Origin: Arthrobacter oryzae
GTDB lineage: Bacteria > Actinomycetota > Actinomycetes > Actinomycetales > Micrococcaceae
Assembly (NCBI RefSeq): GCF_030718995.1
Contig: NZ_CP132204.1
Location: 248,001-312,000, forward strand
Length of the DNA stretch: 64,000 nt
Direction: 5' to 3'
Position 1 is the stretch's first letter; the number at the start of each line of letters is the position of its first letter. Below the pieces are notes generated by a model that was given only the letters and a program-made list of their open reading frames with translations, was not told where the DNA came from and did no database searches. Of the stretch, positions 1 through 8,826 are shown piece by piece. The position numbers were made by a program, and so were the translations under genes.

Positions 1-77
1 CGGACAGCCCCTTGTCCTTGCTGCTACGCGTGGAGTCGGACGAAGAACTCCCGGCGGGGCATTCGTCCGGCAGTTAG
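1..77 (+). CDS. Possible 3' end of an unidentified plus-strand gene (partial)
   Basis: The third plus-strand frame is open from the window edge to a TAG at 75-77 and encodes about 24 residues (DSPLSLLLRVESDEELPAG and a short tail). Nearly all its third codon positions are G or C, as in real genes here, while the other two plus frames are less biased. Its stop overlaps the stop of the convergent PEP-utilising enzyme gene, an arrangement seen again at 3237-3256. The piece is too short to name a family, and it could be a chance open frame. Confidence 0.3.
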   Translation, partial: DSPLSLLLRVESDEELPAGHSSGS

Positions 78-2752
78 TCCCGCCCGGACTGGACGATGGT
101 CACGGTGCCGGCGCCGCCGTCGACCTCTATCTGCTGCCCGCTCGCGATCCGGCGGGTCGCCACCCCCGTACCCAGCACCGCCGGGATGCCGTATTCCCTG
201 GCCACAATGGAGCCGTGGCTCAGCGGACCGCCAACATCCGTGACCACGGCCGAGGCCATGGCGAACAGCGGGGTCCAGGCCGGAGTGGTGATGCGGGCCA
301 CCAGCACCTCCCCCGGCTGCATCCGGGAGAAGTCCTCGGGTCCGGCCAGCACGCGGGCCGGAGCGGTAACCCGCCCCTGGCTGGCGGCCACACCCTTGAT
401 GGTGTTCCCCTGCTGGTCCTGTGACCCTTCCGGCATCATCCCGGCGAGTGAGCGCTGCAGCCACCGGATCTCCGGCAGCATTTGCGGGGCGGTGGCATTG
501 CGCTGCCCCCGCCAGCGCAGCTTCCGCTCGTTGATTGCCCCGGCCAGGACCGGCTGCCCGGCCCCCGTAATCGCCGCCGGACTGCTCGCTGCAGCCAGGC
601 CGAATTCGACGGCGCTGCTGACTTCGTGGTGACGGAGCCAGAACACGTCCCCGGGGCTGGTGATGAGTCCGGCAGCGGCCAGCCGCCGTCCCAGTTCGTG
701 CAACATGCGCCGCATCAGCGGCCAGCCAAGTCCGACGTCGGCGAGCGCGTCCTCCCGGATCGGCGCCGGGCCCTGCGCCCACCGCAGCAAACGCGCGAAG
801 GCTGCCCTGCGGACCGGGTGCAGCCGCGCCAGTATTCCGGCGGTGCTTTCCTCGCGGCGTGCTGCCGCCATTTCCTGCCGCCGGTGCGGGTCGTTGCCCT
901 GTCCGCGCAGGTAGAACTTCAGCGTGTCAATCAGCGGGGCGGGGTCGTCCGCGGGTACGGGGTTGATGAAGTCCAGGTTGTAGACCGTATGCCCGAAGCG
1001 GTCCAAATGGAGCTGGAACCGGTGTGCCCACTCCCGCCACAAGCCGGGACCCATTCCGGCCGGTGCCGTCCCCGATAGCTGGGCGTCGATGAGGGATCCG
1101 GTGGGCGTCGCCAGGATGGCCGTTGCGAGCCCCGGGACCCCGCGCGACCACCCGGCAAGGTCGAAGAGTGCTTTTTCTGCCCGGATGGGTTCGCTGTCAT
1201 AGCCCAGCAGGAATGTCGCTGCCGGCGGATCGCCGGCCTGCCGGACCAACTTGTCGTAGAACTTCTGGAAAGCGAGTTCGCTTGACGTCGCGACGGGGAT
1301 GATGGACTGGACTGCTGTGTAGTACACCGTGCCCGCATCAAGAAGGGCTGAGATCCCTTCCAGCAGCTCCTCCCCGGTCAGATCCGCGACAGGCTTTGCC
1401 GACCAGGATTCCACCACGGCCACGTAGCGCGGATGCGAATAGTCGCGCCAGCCCTGGATTCCCATGTGGGCTTCGCCCCGGATAAGGGCGCGTACAGCCG
1501 CCGGCGTCTTGCCCACCAGCCGCCACAAAGCAGCGGTCCGATAGTAGTAGTAGGCGTAACCGTTGACGGCCGGCAGGCCCAGGTCGCCTGTGCGGAGGCT
1601 GCTCTTGCCGAATGCCTCATCCAGCAGGGCATTCAGCGAGCGCGAGACCGAACCGTCGATGAGGTCGGCAAACAACGGCGAGAGCGGATCGGGAAGCTGT
1701 TCCACGATGCTCGCCCGGAAATAGAGCCCCTTCGGGTAGGGCACGCTCCAGTCGCGCGGCGTTTCCCCCGCGGGCTCGGGCAGGGCGGTGATGGGCCGTG
1801 ATTGAAGGATGAAGAATTCGCCATCAGCCCGCGCCCACTCGATGTCCTGCGGGGAGCCGAAATGCTGCGAGATACGTGCTCCGTAGGCCGCCAGGGCTGC
1901 TGCCGCGGCGTCGTCCAGTACGGGTTGGTGCCGGCGGGCTGCAGGCACCGGCTCCTCGTGCGTGCCACGGTCGGCGTACGTGGTCATGACCGCTTTGTCC
2001 GCCGTCCGCCGGGACGCCACCTTCCCCGTTGCGGCCTCGACGACGATGTCGTCCGTGGAGACGGCGCCGCTGACGACGGATTCACCCAGCCCCCAGGCTG
2101 CTCCGATCACGATCTGGTCGCGGCGTCCGGTGGCTGGATTGGCAGTGAACATCACGCCCGCGGCGTCCGCGGCCACCATCCGCTGGACCACCACAGCGAG
2201 GCGGACCTCGTCCGGCCGGATGCCTTCCCGTGCCCGGTACGCCATGGCGCGGGCCGTCCAGAGGGAAGCCCAGCAGTTGACCACGGCCTCCAACAGGGCA
2301 TCGGCGCCGTGCACGTTGAGGTAGGTGTCCTGCTGGCCCGCGAAACTGGCCGAAGCAAGGTCTTCGGCAGTGGCGGAGGAACGTACGGCCACCGTGGCTT
2401 CCGCGTCTCCTTCACTGCCTGTGCCTGTCCCTGTGGCCAGGCCGCGGTAGGCGTCACGGAGTTCGGCGGCGATGGCTTCCGGCATGATGCCGCCTGCAAA
2501 GAGTCCGCGGATCCGTGCTGAGGCTGCCTCGTAGTCCCGGGTGACGGCGGATGAGGGCAAGGCGGCGTAGTCCTGGATGGGTCCGGCCAGCAGGTTGTCC
2601 CGGACGAACAGCTCATATGCTGCCGTGTTGAGCAGGAAGCCGGAAGGGACGGGCAGGCCCGCCCGAACCAGTTCACCGAGCCCGGCGCCCTTGCCGCCCG
2701 CCGTCGGGACGTCGTCCCGGCCGACCTCGCTGAAATCATTGATGTAGACCAT
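74..2752 (-). CDS. PEP/pyruvate-binding phosphotransferase, rifampin phosphotransferase-like
   Basis: This is an 892-residue enzyme of the PEP synthase/PPDK superfamily. The N-terminal half is an ATP-grasp PEP/pyruvate-binding domain (EVGRDDVPTAGGKGAGLGEL near the start, then AVRSSATAEDLASASFAGQ and GAAWGLGESVVSGAVSTD). The C-terminus is the swivelling phospho-histidine domain with TDVGGPLSHGSIVAREYG, whose His would be the phospho-carrier. This order, the central alpha-helical region and the length match rifampin phosphotransferases (about 870 residues) better than true PEP synthase, so antibiotic inactivation is possible but inferred. The ATG at 2750-2752 was chosen because AGGAGG lies about 10 nt upstream; the open frame runs further 5' without family similarity. 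The gene is monocistronic and convergent with the preceding frame. Confidence 0.75.
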   Translation of the reverse strand: MVYINDFSEVGRDDVPTAGGKGAGLGELVRAGLPVPSGFLLNTAAYELFVRDNLLAGPIQDYAALPSSAVTRDYEAASARIRGLFAGGIMPEAIAAELRDAYRGLATGTGTGSEGDAEATVAVRSSATAEDLASASFAGQQDTYLNVHGADALLEAVVNCWASLWTARAMAYRAREGIRPDEVRLAVVVQRMVAADAAGVMFTANPATGRRDQIVIGAAWGLGESVVSGAVSTDDIVVEAATGKVASRRTADKAVMTTYADRGTHEEPVPAARRHQPVLDDAAAAALAAYGARISQHFGSPQDIEWARADGEFFILQSRPITALPEPAGETPRDWSVPYPKGLYFRASIVEQLPDPLSPLFADLIDGSVSRSLNALLDEAFGKSSLRTGDLGLPAVNGYAYYYYRTAALWRLVGKTPAAVRALIRGEAHMGIQGWRDYSHPRYVAVVESWSAKPVADLTGEELLEGISALLDAGTVYYTAVQSIIPVATSSELAFQKFYDKLVRQAGDPPAATFLLGYDSEPIRAEKALFDLAGWSRGVPGLATAILATPTGSLIDAQLSGTAPAGMGPGLWREWAHRFQLHLDRFGHTVYNLDFINPVPADDPAPLIDTLKFYLRGQGNDPHRRQEMAAARREESTAGILARLHPVRRAAFARLLRWAQGPAPIREDALADVGLGWPLMRRMLHELGRRLAAAGLITSPGDVFWLRHHEVSSAVEFGLAAASSPAAITGAGQPVLAGAINERKLRWRGQRNATAPQMLPEIRWLQRSLAGMMPEGSQDQQGNTIKGVAASQGRVTAPARVLAGPEDFSRMQPGEVLVARITTPAWTPLFAMASAVVTDVGGPLSHGSIVAREYGIPAVLGTGVATRRIASGQQIEVDGGAGTVTIVQSGRD

Positions 2753-2905
2753 GACCGCGGTGCCTCCTGTCCAGTCGGGCGTGCCGGCAGCCCCTGATCC
2801 ACAACATACTGGCACGCGCAGGGGTATCAGGCCATGGGCCGGCGTATCCGTGGTACCGCCACAAGGCCCTACCGCTTCGTTACCGCGGTCCATAGGGTGG
2901 GTCCC

Positions 2906-3256
2906 ATGGCTGATGCATTTTCCTCCCTCGTGGAGGCGTTCAGGAACGTGGGTGTGGCGAGGGCGTACGGGGAGCCGGTGCAGATCGGCGGCGAGGAACT
3001 TGTTCCTGTCGCGTTGGTGTCCTTCGGGTTCGGCGGCGGCGGTGACTCCGGCACCGCGGGCACAAGCGGGGCTGCGGAAGGCGGCGGAGGTGGCGGTTTC
3101 GTGCTCCCGCTCGGCGCCTACACCAAGAACGGGGAGGGCCGGGTGGTGTTCCGGGCCAATACGCTGACCGTTCTGCTGGGCCTGGTCCCGGTGGTGTGCG
3201 CTGTAGGGATGTCCCTTCGAGGAGTGGTGAAGGCCGTTAGCGCAACCCGGCGGTAG
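2906..3256 (+). CDS. GerW/YtfJ-family sporulation-like protein
   Basis: A 116-residue protein with the layout of the GerW (YtfJ, Spore_YtfJ) family: an N-terminal segment (SSLVEAFRNVGVARAYGEPV), a VALVSFGFGGG strand followed by a glycine-rich stretch, a GGGGGGFVLPLGAYTKNGEG core, and a C-terminal hydrophobic segment (NTLTVLLGLVPVVCAVGMSL). In Bacillus the family is needed for germination, but homologues are common in non-sporulating actinobacteria, where their role is unknown. The start gives the natural family N-terminus (MADAFSSLVEAF); no strong ribosome-binding site is visible. Its last 20 bp overlap the 3' end of the convergent trypsin gene. Confidence 0.65.
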   Translation: MADAFSSLVEAFRNVGVARAYGEPVQIGGEELVPVALVSFGFGGGGDSGTAGTSGAAEGGGGGGFVLPLGAYTKNGEGRVVFRANTLTVLLGLVPVVCAVGMSLRGVVKAVSATRR

Positions 3257-3998
3257 CCCTGATCCAGTCCAGTTCGTACGGAACCGAGGCCGATAAATTC
3301 AGGTAGGCAGGGGCGGGCGGCAACTCGATGGCATTCGTTACCCCCACCAGCTTCTGTTCACCGTTGTCCGACCAGATGACAGGGCCGCCGCTATCGCCGC
3401 GGTTGGCTGACGTGTGCGGCGAATACGTGCAGAACTGCCATGGTCCCGCGATGTCCGGGCACGCCTCCGCGGGGACAGCCAGCAGCCGGGTTTCAACGAG
3501 CCGGCGCGCGGCGTCGCAGGGCGCTGCTGCATCGAAGGGGTTCCCTGTGCAGCCGTAACCGGCCACTGTGACTTCGGCTCCGAGCGGCGCCGGCGTGGAC
3601 GCAAGTCCGATGGTGGGCTCGGAAACGGCCGACTGCAGGAAGAGCAGGGCAATATCGTCCTTGATCAGCGCAGGGTCGTAGTCCGGCATGGGCACGGCAG
3701 TGGCCACTCCGATGGTGTATTCCGAGCGCTTCTGGCCGAAGTGGAAGGTCACGTCGATGGCGGAAGGGCTGCGTCCGTTGTTGCTGATGCAGTGCGCCGC
3801 CGTGACTACGGTGTCTTCGGTGATCAGGGACCCGGTGCAGGATGCGGTTCCTTCCGGGTAGGCCAGCTGCACCCTGACGGCCCACGCGTAATCGTCCGGG
3901 TCAGCCCTGCTCCCGTTAAAGACCGCGTTCGCGGGCGTGGCCGTTGCCATCGTGAGGGCGGCGGCGACCAAGGCCGACAGCAGATTTACTGTGCGCAT
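3237..3998 (-). CDS. Secreted trypsin-like serine protease (S1 family)
   Basis: A 253-residue chymotrypsin-fold protease. Visible catalytic triad: His in TAAHC (about residue 69), Asp in DDIALL (about 115) and Ser in GDSGGP (about 203); six or more cysteines could form disulfides. The N-terminus is a signal peptide ending TPANA, and cleavage there would directly expose Val-Phe-Asn-Gly, resembling the mature IVGG end of active trypsins, so no pro-peptide is apparent. The ATG at 3996-3998 was chosen because GAGGAGC lies about 7 nt upstream; in-frame codons further out lack this. The gene is monocistronic and overlaps the GerW-like gene tail to tail by 20 bp. The substrate is unknown. Confidence 0.8.
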   Translation of the reverse strand: MRTVNLLSALVAAALTMATATPANAVFNGSRADPDDYAWAVRVQLAYPEGTASCTGSLITEDTVVTAAHCISNNGRSPSAIDVTFHFGQKRSEYTIGVATAVPMPDYDPALIKDDIALLFLQSAVSEPTIGLASTPAPLGAEVTVAGYGCTGNPFDAAAPCDAARRLVETRLLAVPAEACPDIAGPWQFCTYSPHTSANRGDSGGPVIWSDNGEQKLVGVTNAIELPPAPAYLNLSASVPYELDWIRATAGLR

Positions 3999-4171
3999 GA
4001 GGTTGCTCCTCATCGTTGCCTGAAGATAATACGCGGATGTGGTGTAGGAACGGTGGAAACCGGGTTCCCGGAGATCACACATCTGCCCCCAGTCGCAGCA
4101 CCATAACTCTGCGCCCCCCGCCAGCGGCCGTCAAGGCACTACCGAGGCGGACGGGCATATCCCGGTCAGCC

Positions 4172-5764
4172 TCAGGCGGCGCGCACCTTCACCTCGCCGG
4201 GCAGTGCCGCGTCGGCACCGAAGACCAGGTATCGGTTGGCGATCTTCTCACTGAAGAACCTGTCGTGGCTGACCACCACCACGGCACCCGGAAAGTGCAT
4301 CAGCGCCCGTTCCATCACCTGGGTGCTGGACAGGTCCAGGTGGTTGGTGGGTTCGTCCAGCAGCAGGACCGACGCACCGGACAGCAGGCACTGCGCCATC
4401 GCGACGCGGGCTTTCTGGCCGCCGGAGAGGTTCCCGATTTTCTGCTTGAGATCCGCTTCGGAGAACTGGAACATCGCCAGGAACCGGTTGACTGACTTTT
4501 TGGTGGCGCTGAAAGCCAGGCTGTCCGGCAGGGCATTGACTGCGTGCGAAACCGTGTCGGCGTCGTCGAGCTCTTCGAGCATCCGGTTGTAGGAGACGAA
4601 ACCGGGGCCTTTCGCCCAAGAGACAACGCCGGCGTCTGCGTCTTCCTCGCCCGTCAGCACTTTCAGGAGGGTGGATTTGCCGCTGCCGTTCGAGCCCAGC
4701 ACAACGATCCGGTTCCCTCGCCTGATCTCGAAGCCAAGGTCTTTGAAGAGTGCCTTGTCCCCGTAGGATTTCCACAGCCCCTCCACCCGGCAGAGGACGT
4801 CCTTGACGTGCAGTCCGCCATAGATCTCGGTGACGATCTGGTCCACCGGCCTGGGCGTGCGGGATTTCTTGATCTTTGCCAGCTGGTTTCCGAGCCCGCG
4901 GCTGGCGGCTTTGGCAGCCTCGCGACGGTCGGCGATGCCCTCAGCCTCAAATGCCAGGAGTTCGGATTCATGCACAAACTGCTGCTCGAGGGATTTGAGC
5001 CGGAACTGCTTCTGCACGATGTATTCACCGAAGTTGCCCGGGTATTCGTGCAGGTGGAAATTCTCCACTTCGATGATTCTGGTGACGACGGCGTCAAGGA
5101 ACTTCCGGTCGTGCGAAACGATGACCGCGGCACCTTTGAAGTCGCGGAACCAGCTTTCCAGCCACTCGACGCCGGCTACGTCCAGGAAGTTGGTGGGCTC
5201 ATCGAGAAGCAGCACGTCCGGGTCCTCCAGGAGGATTTTTGCCAGCGCAGCCCGGTTGCGCCAGCCACCGGACAGCTCGTCGATGGCGCACACCCGGTGG
5301 GCACCGCTGAAGCCGAGCGTCGTCAGGACTTTGTCAATCCTGCGGGGATAGTCCCAGCCGTCGAGGCGGTCCATGTCTTCGAACAGACCGGCCTGGCGTT
5401 CGATCAGCCGGTCAAGTTCGTCTCCCTCAGGGTCACCGGCGATGGCCGTGTCAATGGACGCCAGTTCCGCCTCGACAGCTTTGATTTCCGAGAACAGCGC
5501 GTCGAGGACCTCGGTAATGGTTGACTCCCCGTTCAGTTCGGAGAACTGCGAGAAGTAGCCGATCCTGGTTCCGGGCTCCACCGTCACGGTGCCGGACTCC
5601 GGCGTTATCCGGTCAAGGATCAGCTGGAGCATCGTGGTCTTGCCTGAACCGTTCTTGCCGATGAGCCCCACCCGGTCGCCCGCTTCCAGGCGGAAGTATG
5701 CCTCGCGCAGTATCCGGGTGTTATCGAATCGCACGCTGACGTCTTGCAGCCGGACAAGGCTCAT
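4172..5764 (-). CDS. ABC-F family ATP-binding protein
   Basis: A 530-residue protein with two ABC ATPase domains and no membrane segments, the ABC-F plan. Domain 1 has Walker A GKNGSGKTT, signature LSGGWRNRAALAK and Walker B LLLDEPTNFLD. Domain 2 has GSNGSGKST, LSGGQKARVAMAQ and LLLDEPTNHLD. They are joined by a charged helical linker (KQFRLKSLEQQFVHESELLAFEAE) typical of the P-site tRNA interaction motif. ABC-F proteins bind the ribosomal E site and act in translation control or antibiotic protection. Which applies here cannot be read from the sequence; the protein is of the general housekeeping type rather than a recognised resistance determinant. AGAGGA lies about 9 nt before the ATG. The tRNA-Ala gene and its terminator lie immediately upstream on the same strand. 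Confidence 0.85.
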   Translation of the reverse strand: MSLVRLQDVSVRFDNTRILREAYFRLEAGDRVGLIGKNGSGKTTMLQLILDRITPESGTVTVEPGTRIGYFSQFSELNGESTITEVLDALFSEIKAVEAELASIDTAIAGDPEGDELDRLIERQAGLFEDMDRLDGWDYPRRIDKVLTTLGFSGAHRVCAIDELSGGWRNRAALAKILLEDPDVLLLDEPTNFLDVAGVEWLESWFRDFKGAAVIVSHDRKFLDAVVTRIIEVENFHLHEYPGNFGEYIVQKQFRLKSLEQQFVHESELLAFEAEGIADRREAAKAASRGLGNQLAKIKKSRTPRPVDQIVTEIYGGLHVKDVLCRVEGLWKSYGDKALFKDLGFEIRRGNRIVVLGSNGSGKSTLLKVLTGEEDADAGVVSWAKGPGFVSYNRMLEELDDADTVSHAVNALPDSLAFSATKKSVNRFLAMFQFSEADLKQKIGNLSGGQKARVAMAQCLLSGASVLLLDEPTNHLDLSSTQVMERALMHFPGAVVVVSHDRFFSEKIANRYLVFGADAALPGEVKVRAA

Positions 5765-5822
5765 TGCTGCTGTCCTCTCGAGGGGTGGTTCATGGGTGCG
5801 TTGTGCCGGACCGGCAAAGAGA

Positions 5823-5862
5823 AAGCTCCCTGATCCGGCGCTGGCGCCTGATCAGGGAGCTT
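5823..5862 (-). terminator. Intrinsic terminator after tRNA-Ala
   Basis: A perfect 13-bp inverted repeat (AAGCTCCCTGATC at 5823-5835 against 5850-5862) with a 14-nt GC-rich loop. Read on the minus strand it follows the tRNA by only about 6 nt and is followed by a T-rich run (TTTCTCTTTG). It should end the tRNA transcript and insulate the ABC-F gene downstream. Confidence 0.8.
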
Positions 5863-5868
5863 ATTCAG

Positions 5869-5941
5869 TGGAGCTAAGGGGATTCGAACCCCTGACCTCT
5901 TCGATGCGAACGAAGCGCTCTACCAACTGAGCTATAGCCCC
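5869..5941 (-). tRNA. tRNA-Ala, anticodon CGC
   Basis: Reading the minus strand gives a full cloverleaf: acceptor GGGGCTA/TAGCTCC with one G-U pair, D-arm GCTC-AGTTGGTA-GAGC, anticodon stem CTTCG/CGAAG with loop TTCGCAT (anticodon CGC, decoding GCG), a 5-nt variable loop, and a T-arm with TTCGAAT. The length is 73 nt including the A discriminator; CCA is not encoded. A terminator follows directly. Confidence 0.95.
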
Positions 5942-6066
5942 GGGCCGCTGCTGTTCCCTCGAAGTAACTCCGCAAACAGGCAAACCGGTGTCCCTAGGCT
6001 ACAAACTATCGGCCCGCTTCGCCAGCCAGCCTTCGAATGTCTCACTGCAGGGCTGCTTTTCCCGGG

Positions 6067-7035
6067 TCAGGCGCGGCGGCGCTGCAGGACGTCGTCCAGG
6101 TTGCTTAAGGCGCTCTGGGCCTTGGTAAGGGTCTTGGGGGCCGCTGCACTGACAGCCGGGGCTGCAGCCTGCCCCTGTTTGAGGGACGGCTTGCCTACGG
6201 CTTTCGGCGCCTCAGGCAGGTCCAGGGGTTCCGGGGCTGCCCGTTCCGCTTTGGCAGCTTCGACGTACGTCGGTTTGGGAACGTCTACCGGTTCCCAGCT
6301 GGATTCCGCGCTGACCGCCGATCCCGGTGCGGTGGCGGTGCGGAGCGCAGTGTCCCCGGAGGCCTTCGCCTCGGCGAGGGCCGCTTCACGCAGTTCATGG
6401 GCCGTCAGCGGCTTCACTTTCGGTTTGTTGCCTGCCTCCGCGTCAAAAAGCGGGCTCTCCGGGGCATCCACCACCGGGCCCCTGCTGGGCCGAGGGCCGG
6501 CAGGGCGCATCGGCCGCTGCGGGGCAGTCATGGCCGCCCGGAATGCCGCATTCATCCTGGCGCGCCGGTCGCGCACCGCCAGCCGCCGCAGCAGAGCCAC
6601 GGCTGCTACAGCCGTCAGGAAGGCGCCAACAGGCAGCCAGGACGATCCCACCCCAAAAATACGGAGGACGCCGGCCACAACACCAGTCAACAGGGAAACC
6701 AGGCCCACCAGGGCGATCGCGCATCGTCCGTATCGGATCCTCAGTGCGCCCGGACGCGCCTTGGCCGGCTTCGGGCCGGCGGCGGGTGTCAGGGATGCCT
6801 GCGCGGATCCGGTGGCCTGCTTGGTTTCCATTGGTTTCTCCTGCTGGGCGGTCATCTTCATGACGTTTCCGGCTTGGGGGGGTGGTTCGGAAAAGCTGAT
6901 GTCGGACGTCAGCTCTGCTGCGTGTTGAAGCTGATGCCGGCGGTTCCTGAGTACATAGGGGGCCACCCACACAATCCAGAGCGCGACAGCGACAACAAGG
7001 ATCACTGAGCTGCTAAGGGGGAAGTCCACATTCAA
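6067..7035 (-). CDS. SepX/GlpR-like actinobacterial septal membrane protein (putative)
   Basis: A 322-residue protein with a membrane segment at the very N-terminus (SSSVILVVAVALWIVWVAPYV followed by LRNRRHQ), a charged linker, and two further membrane segments around residues 105-150 (CAIALVGLVSLLTGVVAGVL, then WLPVGAFLTAVAAVALL). The rest is a low-complexity Ala/Pro-rich cytoplasmic tail. The architecture and position (next to a RimJ-type acetyltransferase and galU, opposite 5-FCL) match the actinobacterial GlpR/SepX family (Rv0996 position in M. tuberculosis), which localises to the division septum and affects FtsZ-dependent division. The assignment rests mainly on topology and synteny, because the tail is poorly conserved. 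It lies about 150 bp downstream of the acetyltransferase gene on the same strand. Confidence 0.55.
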   Translation of the reverse strand: MNVDFPLSSSVILVVAVALWIVWVAPYVLRNRRHQLQHAAELTSDISFSEPPPQAGNVMKMTAQQEKPMETKQATGSAQASLTPAAGPKPAKARPGALRIRYGRCAIALVGLVSLLTGVVAGVLRIFGVGSSWLPVGAFLTAVAAVALLRRLAVRDRRARMNAAFRAAMTAPQRPMRPAGPRPSRGPVVDAPESPLFDAEAGNKPKVKPLTAHELREAALAEAKASGDTALRTATAPGSAVSAESSWEPVDVPKPTYVEAAKAERAAPEPLDLPEAPKAVGKPSLKQGQAAAPAVSAAAPKTLTKAQSALSNLDDVLQRRRA

Positions 7036-7185
7036 AACCGTATGAGCAATTGGCCGGCAGCTCTTGCATTAGCTCCGGTGTGTCGCAGGGCAGGTGGCAA
7101 ATCAATGGACTTATGACAGGAAACGCAACGCGGTAAAGTCCGAACGGCCCCGCTGGACAGAAACCGCCGGCTCAGTCCGGGAGGC

Positions 7186-7803
7186 TCAGGCCCGGCGGCT
7201 CCTCAGCCATCTGGCCAGCAGTCCCTCCGGAACTTCTTCGGAGGTCAGTGCGAAGGAGCGGTGGTCCGCCCATTCCCCGTTGATGTGCAGGAACCGCGGC
7301 CGGTAGCCCTCGTCCCGGAACCCCAGCTTCTCCACCACCCGGAGGCTGGGCCCGTTTTCGGGCCGGATGTTGATTTCCATCCGGTGCAGCCCAAGGCTGC
7401 CGAAGCAGTAGTCGGTGGCCATGGCCACAGCCGTGGGCGCAATCCCCCGCCCGGCACAGGACTTGTCCACCCAGTAGCCAAGCGTCGCCATCATCGCCGA
7501 GCCCCAGACGATGGACGACACCGTCAGCTGGCCCACAATCGCAGGATCGCGCCGGGCAGGTGTGCGTTCTGCGATCACAAAGGGCAGTGCGGTGGCCTGA
7601 GCAGCCTGCGCATTGAGGGACCTGACCATCTGACGGTAGTCCGGCAGCGCCCCTCCGGGAGCAGGATTGGAGGCTTCCCAGGGAGCGAGCCATTCGGCGT
7701 TGCGGGAGCGGACCGCCATCCATTCCTTGCGGTCGCGGTACCGGATGGGGCGCAGCACAATGTCGCCGCATTCCAGCGTCACCGGCCAGATGCTGCCCCG
7801 CAC
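7186..7803 (-). CDS. GNAT N-acetyltransferase, RimJ/RimL type
   Basis: A 205-residue acetyltransferase of the RimJ/RimL group: an N-terminal DIVLRPIRYRDRKEW strand-helix, then GYWVDKSCAGRGIAPTAVAM (acetyl-CoA binding, Q/RxxGxG-like), and the C-terminal NIRPENGPSLRVVEKLGFRDEG motif that is diagnostic of the family. Such enzymes acetylate protein N-termini or antibiotics; the substrate here is unknown. The given start is a GTG 6 bp after the galU stop without an obvious Shine-Dalgarno sequence; an in-frame GTG seven codons later (VTLECGD) is an alternative. The tight spacing suggests co-transcription and translational coupling with galU. The same galU to rimJ to sepX/glpR order is known in mycobacteria. 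Confidence 0.85.
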   Translation of the reverse strand: MRGSIWPVTLECGDIVLRPIRYRDRKEWMAVRSRNAEWLAPWEASNPAPGGALPDYRQMVRSLNAQAAQATALPFVIAERTPARRDPAIVGQLTVSSIVWGSAMMATLGYWVDKSCAGRGIAPTAVAMATDYCFGSLGLHRMEINIRPENGPSLRVVEKLGFRDEGYRPRFLHINGEWADHRSFALTSEEVPEGLLARWLRSRRA

Positions 7804-7809
7804 GGGACG

Positions 7810-8715
7810 TTACTTGGCCAGGGAGGCAGTGAATTCCGGCAGCCACTCGCGCAGGCCGGGGCCGAGGTCGTCGCTGTCGCAGGCCAGCTGCACGCACGCC
7901 TTGAGGTAGCTGAGCTTATCGCCCGTGTCGTAGCGACGGCCGCGGAATACCACGCCGTAGACGCCGTATCCTTCGCCCTCCCCTGCAGCAAGTTCCTGGA
8001 GGGCATCGGTGAGCTGGATTTCCCCGCCCCTGCCCGGTTCGGTGCGTTCGAGGACATCGAACACCGCCGGGTGGAGGACGTAGCGGCCGATCACGGCCAG
8101 GTTGGAAGGGGCCTCGGCCGCCTCGGGCTTTTCCACAAGCTTCCGGATCCGCACGAAGCCGTTCATGTCTGTCTCGTCGATGTCGGCGCAGCCGTAGGCG
8201 CTGATCTGGGAGGGCTCCACTTCAATCAGTGCCACCACCGAGCCGCCGGTCCGGGCCTGCACTTCGATCATCTTGCTGAGCAGTTCGTCCCGTGCGTCGA
8301 TAAGGTCATCGCCAAGCAGTACGGCGAAGGGCTCGTAACCGACATGCTGCTTGGCCCGCAGCACTGCGTGGCCGAGGCCCATCGGGTCGCCCTGGCGGAC
8401 GTAATGGATGTCGCCGAGGTTGCTTGCGGCCTGGATGGCTTCGAGCTTGGTGGTGTCGCCTTTGGCTTCAAGGGTGGACTCCAGCGAAGGGACCCGGTCA
8501 AAGTGGTCTTCGAGGGCGCGCTTGTTCCGGCCGGTGATCATCAGGATGTCCGTGAGGCCGACGTTGACCGCTTCCTCGACCACATACTGGATCGCGGGTT
8601 TGTCCACAACCGGCAGCATTTCCTTGGGCATGGCCTTGGTGGCCGGAAGGAACCTGGTGCCGAGGCCCGCAGCAGGAATGACAGCCTTGCGGACGGAAGT
8701 ATTGGTGGTAGTCAC
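7810..8715 (-). CDS. galU: UTP-glucose-1-phosphate uridylyltransferase
   Basis: A 301-residue nucleotidyltransferase making UDP-glucose from UTP and glucose-1-phosphate for cell-wall glycans, glycolipids and trehalose/glycogen metabolism. It has the GalU signature KAVIPAAGLGTRFLPATKAMPKEMLPVVDKP as successive blocks at residues 10-40, then IQYVVEEAV, the LLGDDLID metal/uridine site, and VEKPEAAEAPSNLAVIGRY. Length is normal for the family. The start is a GTG without a clear ribosome-binding site; a TAGATT hexamer 7 nt upstream could be a -10 element and imply a leaderless message (inference). It heads the galU-acetyltransferase-sepX/glpR unit and is divergent from the 5-FCL gene across about 110 bp. 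Confidence 0.93.
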   Translation of the reverse strand: MTTTNTSVRKAVIPAAGLGTRFLPATKAMPKEMLPVVDKPAIQYVVEEAVNVGLTDILMITGRNKRALEDHFDRVPSLESTLEAKGDTTKLEAIQAASNLGDIHYVRQGDPMGLGHAVLRAKQHVGYEPFAVLLGDDLIDARDELLSKMIEVQARTGGSVVALIEVEPSQISAYGCADIDETDMNGFVRIRKLVEKPEAAEAPSNLAVIGRYVLHPAVFDVLERTEPGRGGEIQLTDALQELAAGEGEGYGVYGVVFRGRRYDTGDKLSYLKACVQLACDSDDLGPGLREWLPEFTASLAK

Positions 8716-8826
8716 TGGACTAATCTAGCGTCAGGGGCCAAACATTGGGTAATTGCACTGACGCGCCACGCTGGCCTGCACCGGGCCATTGGTGCGGGGC
8801 CACGCGACATGGAAGGACGGGCACTC

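Noticed and set aside
2851..2869. Possible rifamycin-associated element upstream of the Rph-like gene
   Set aside because: Only the CAAGGCCC half (2862-2869) fits the element as I remember it; the other half matches poorly, so the site is not supported.
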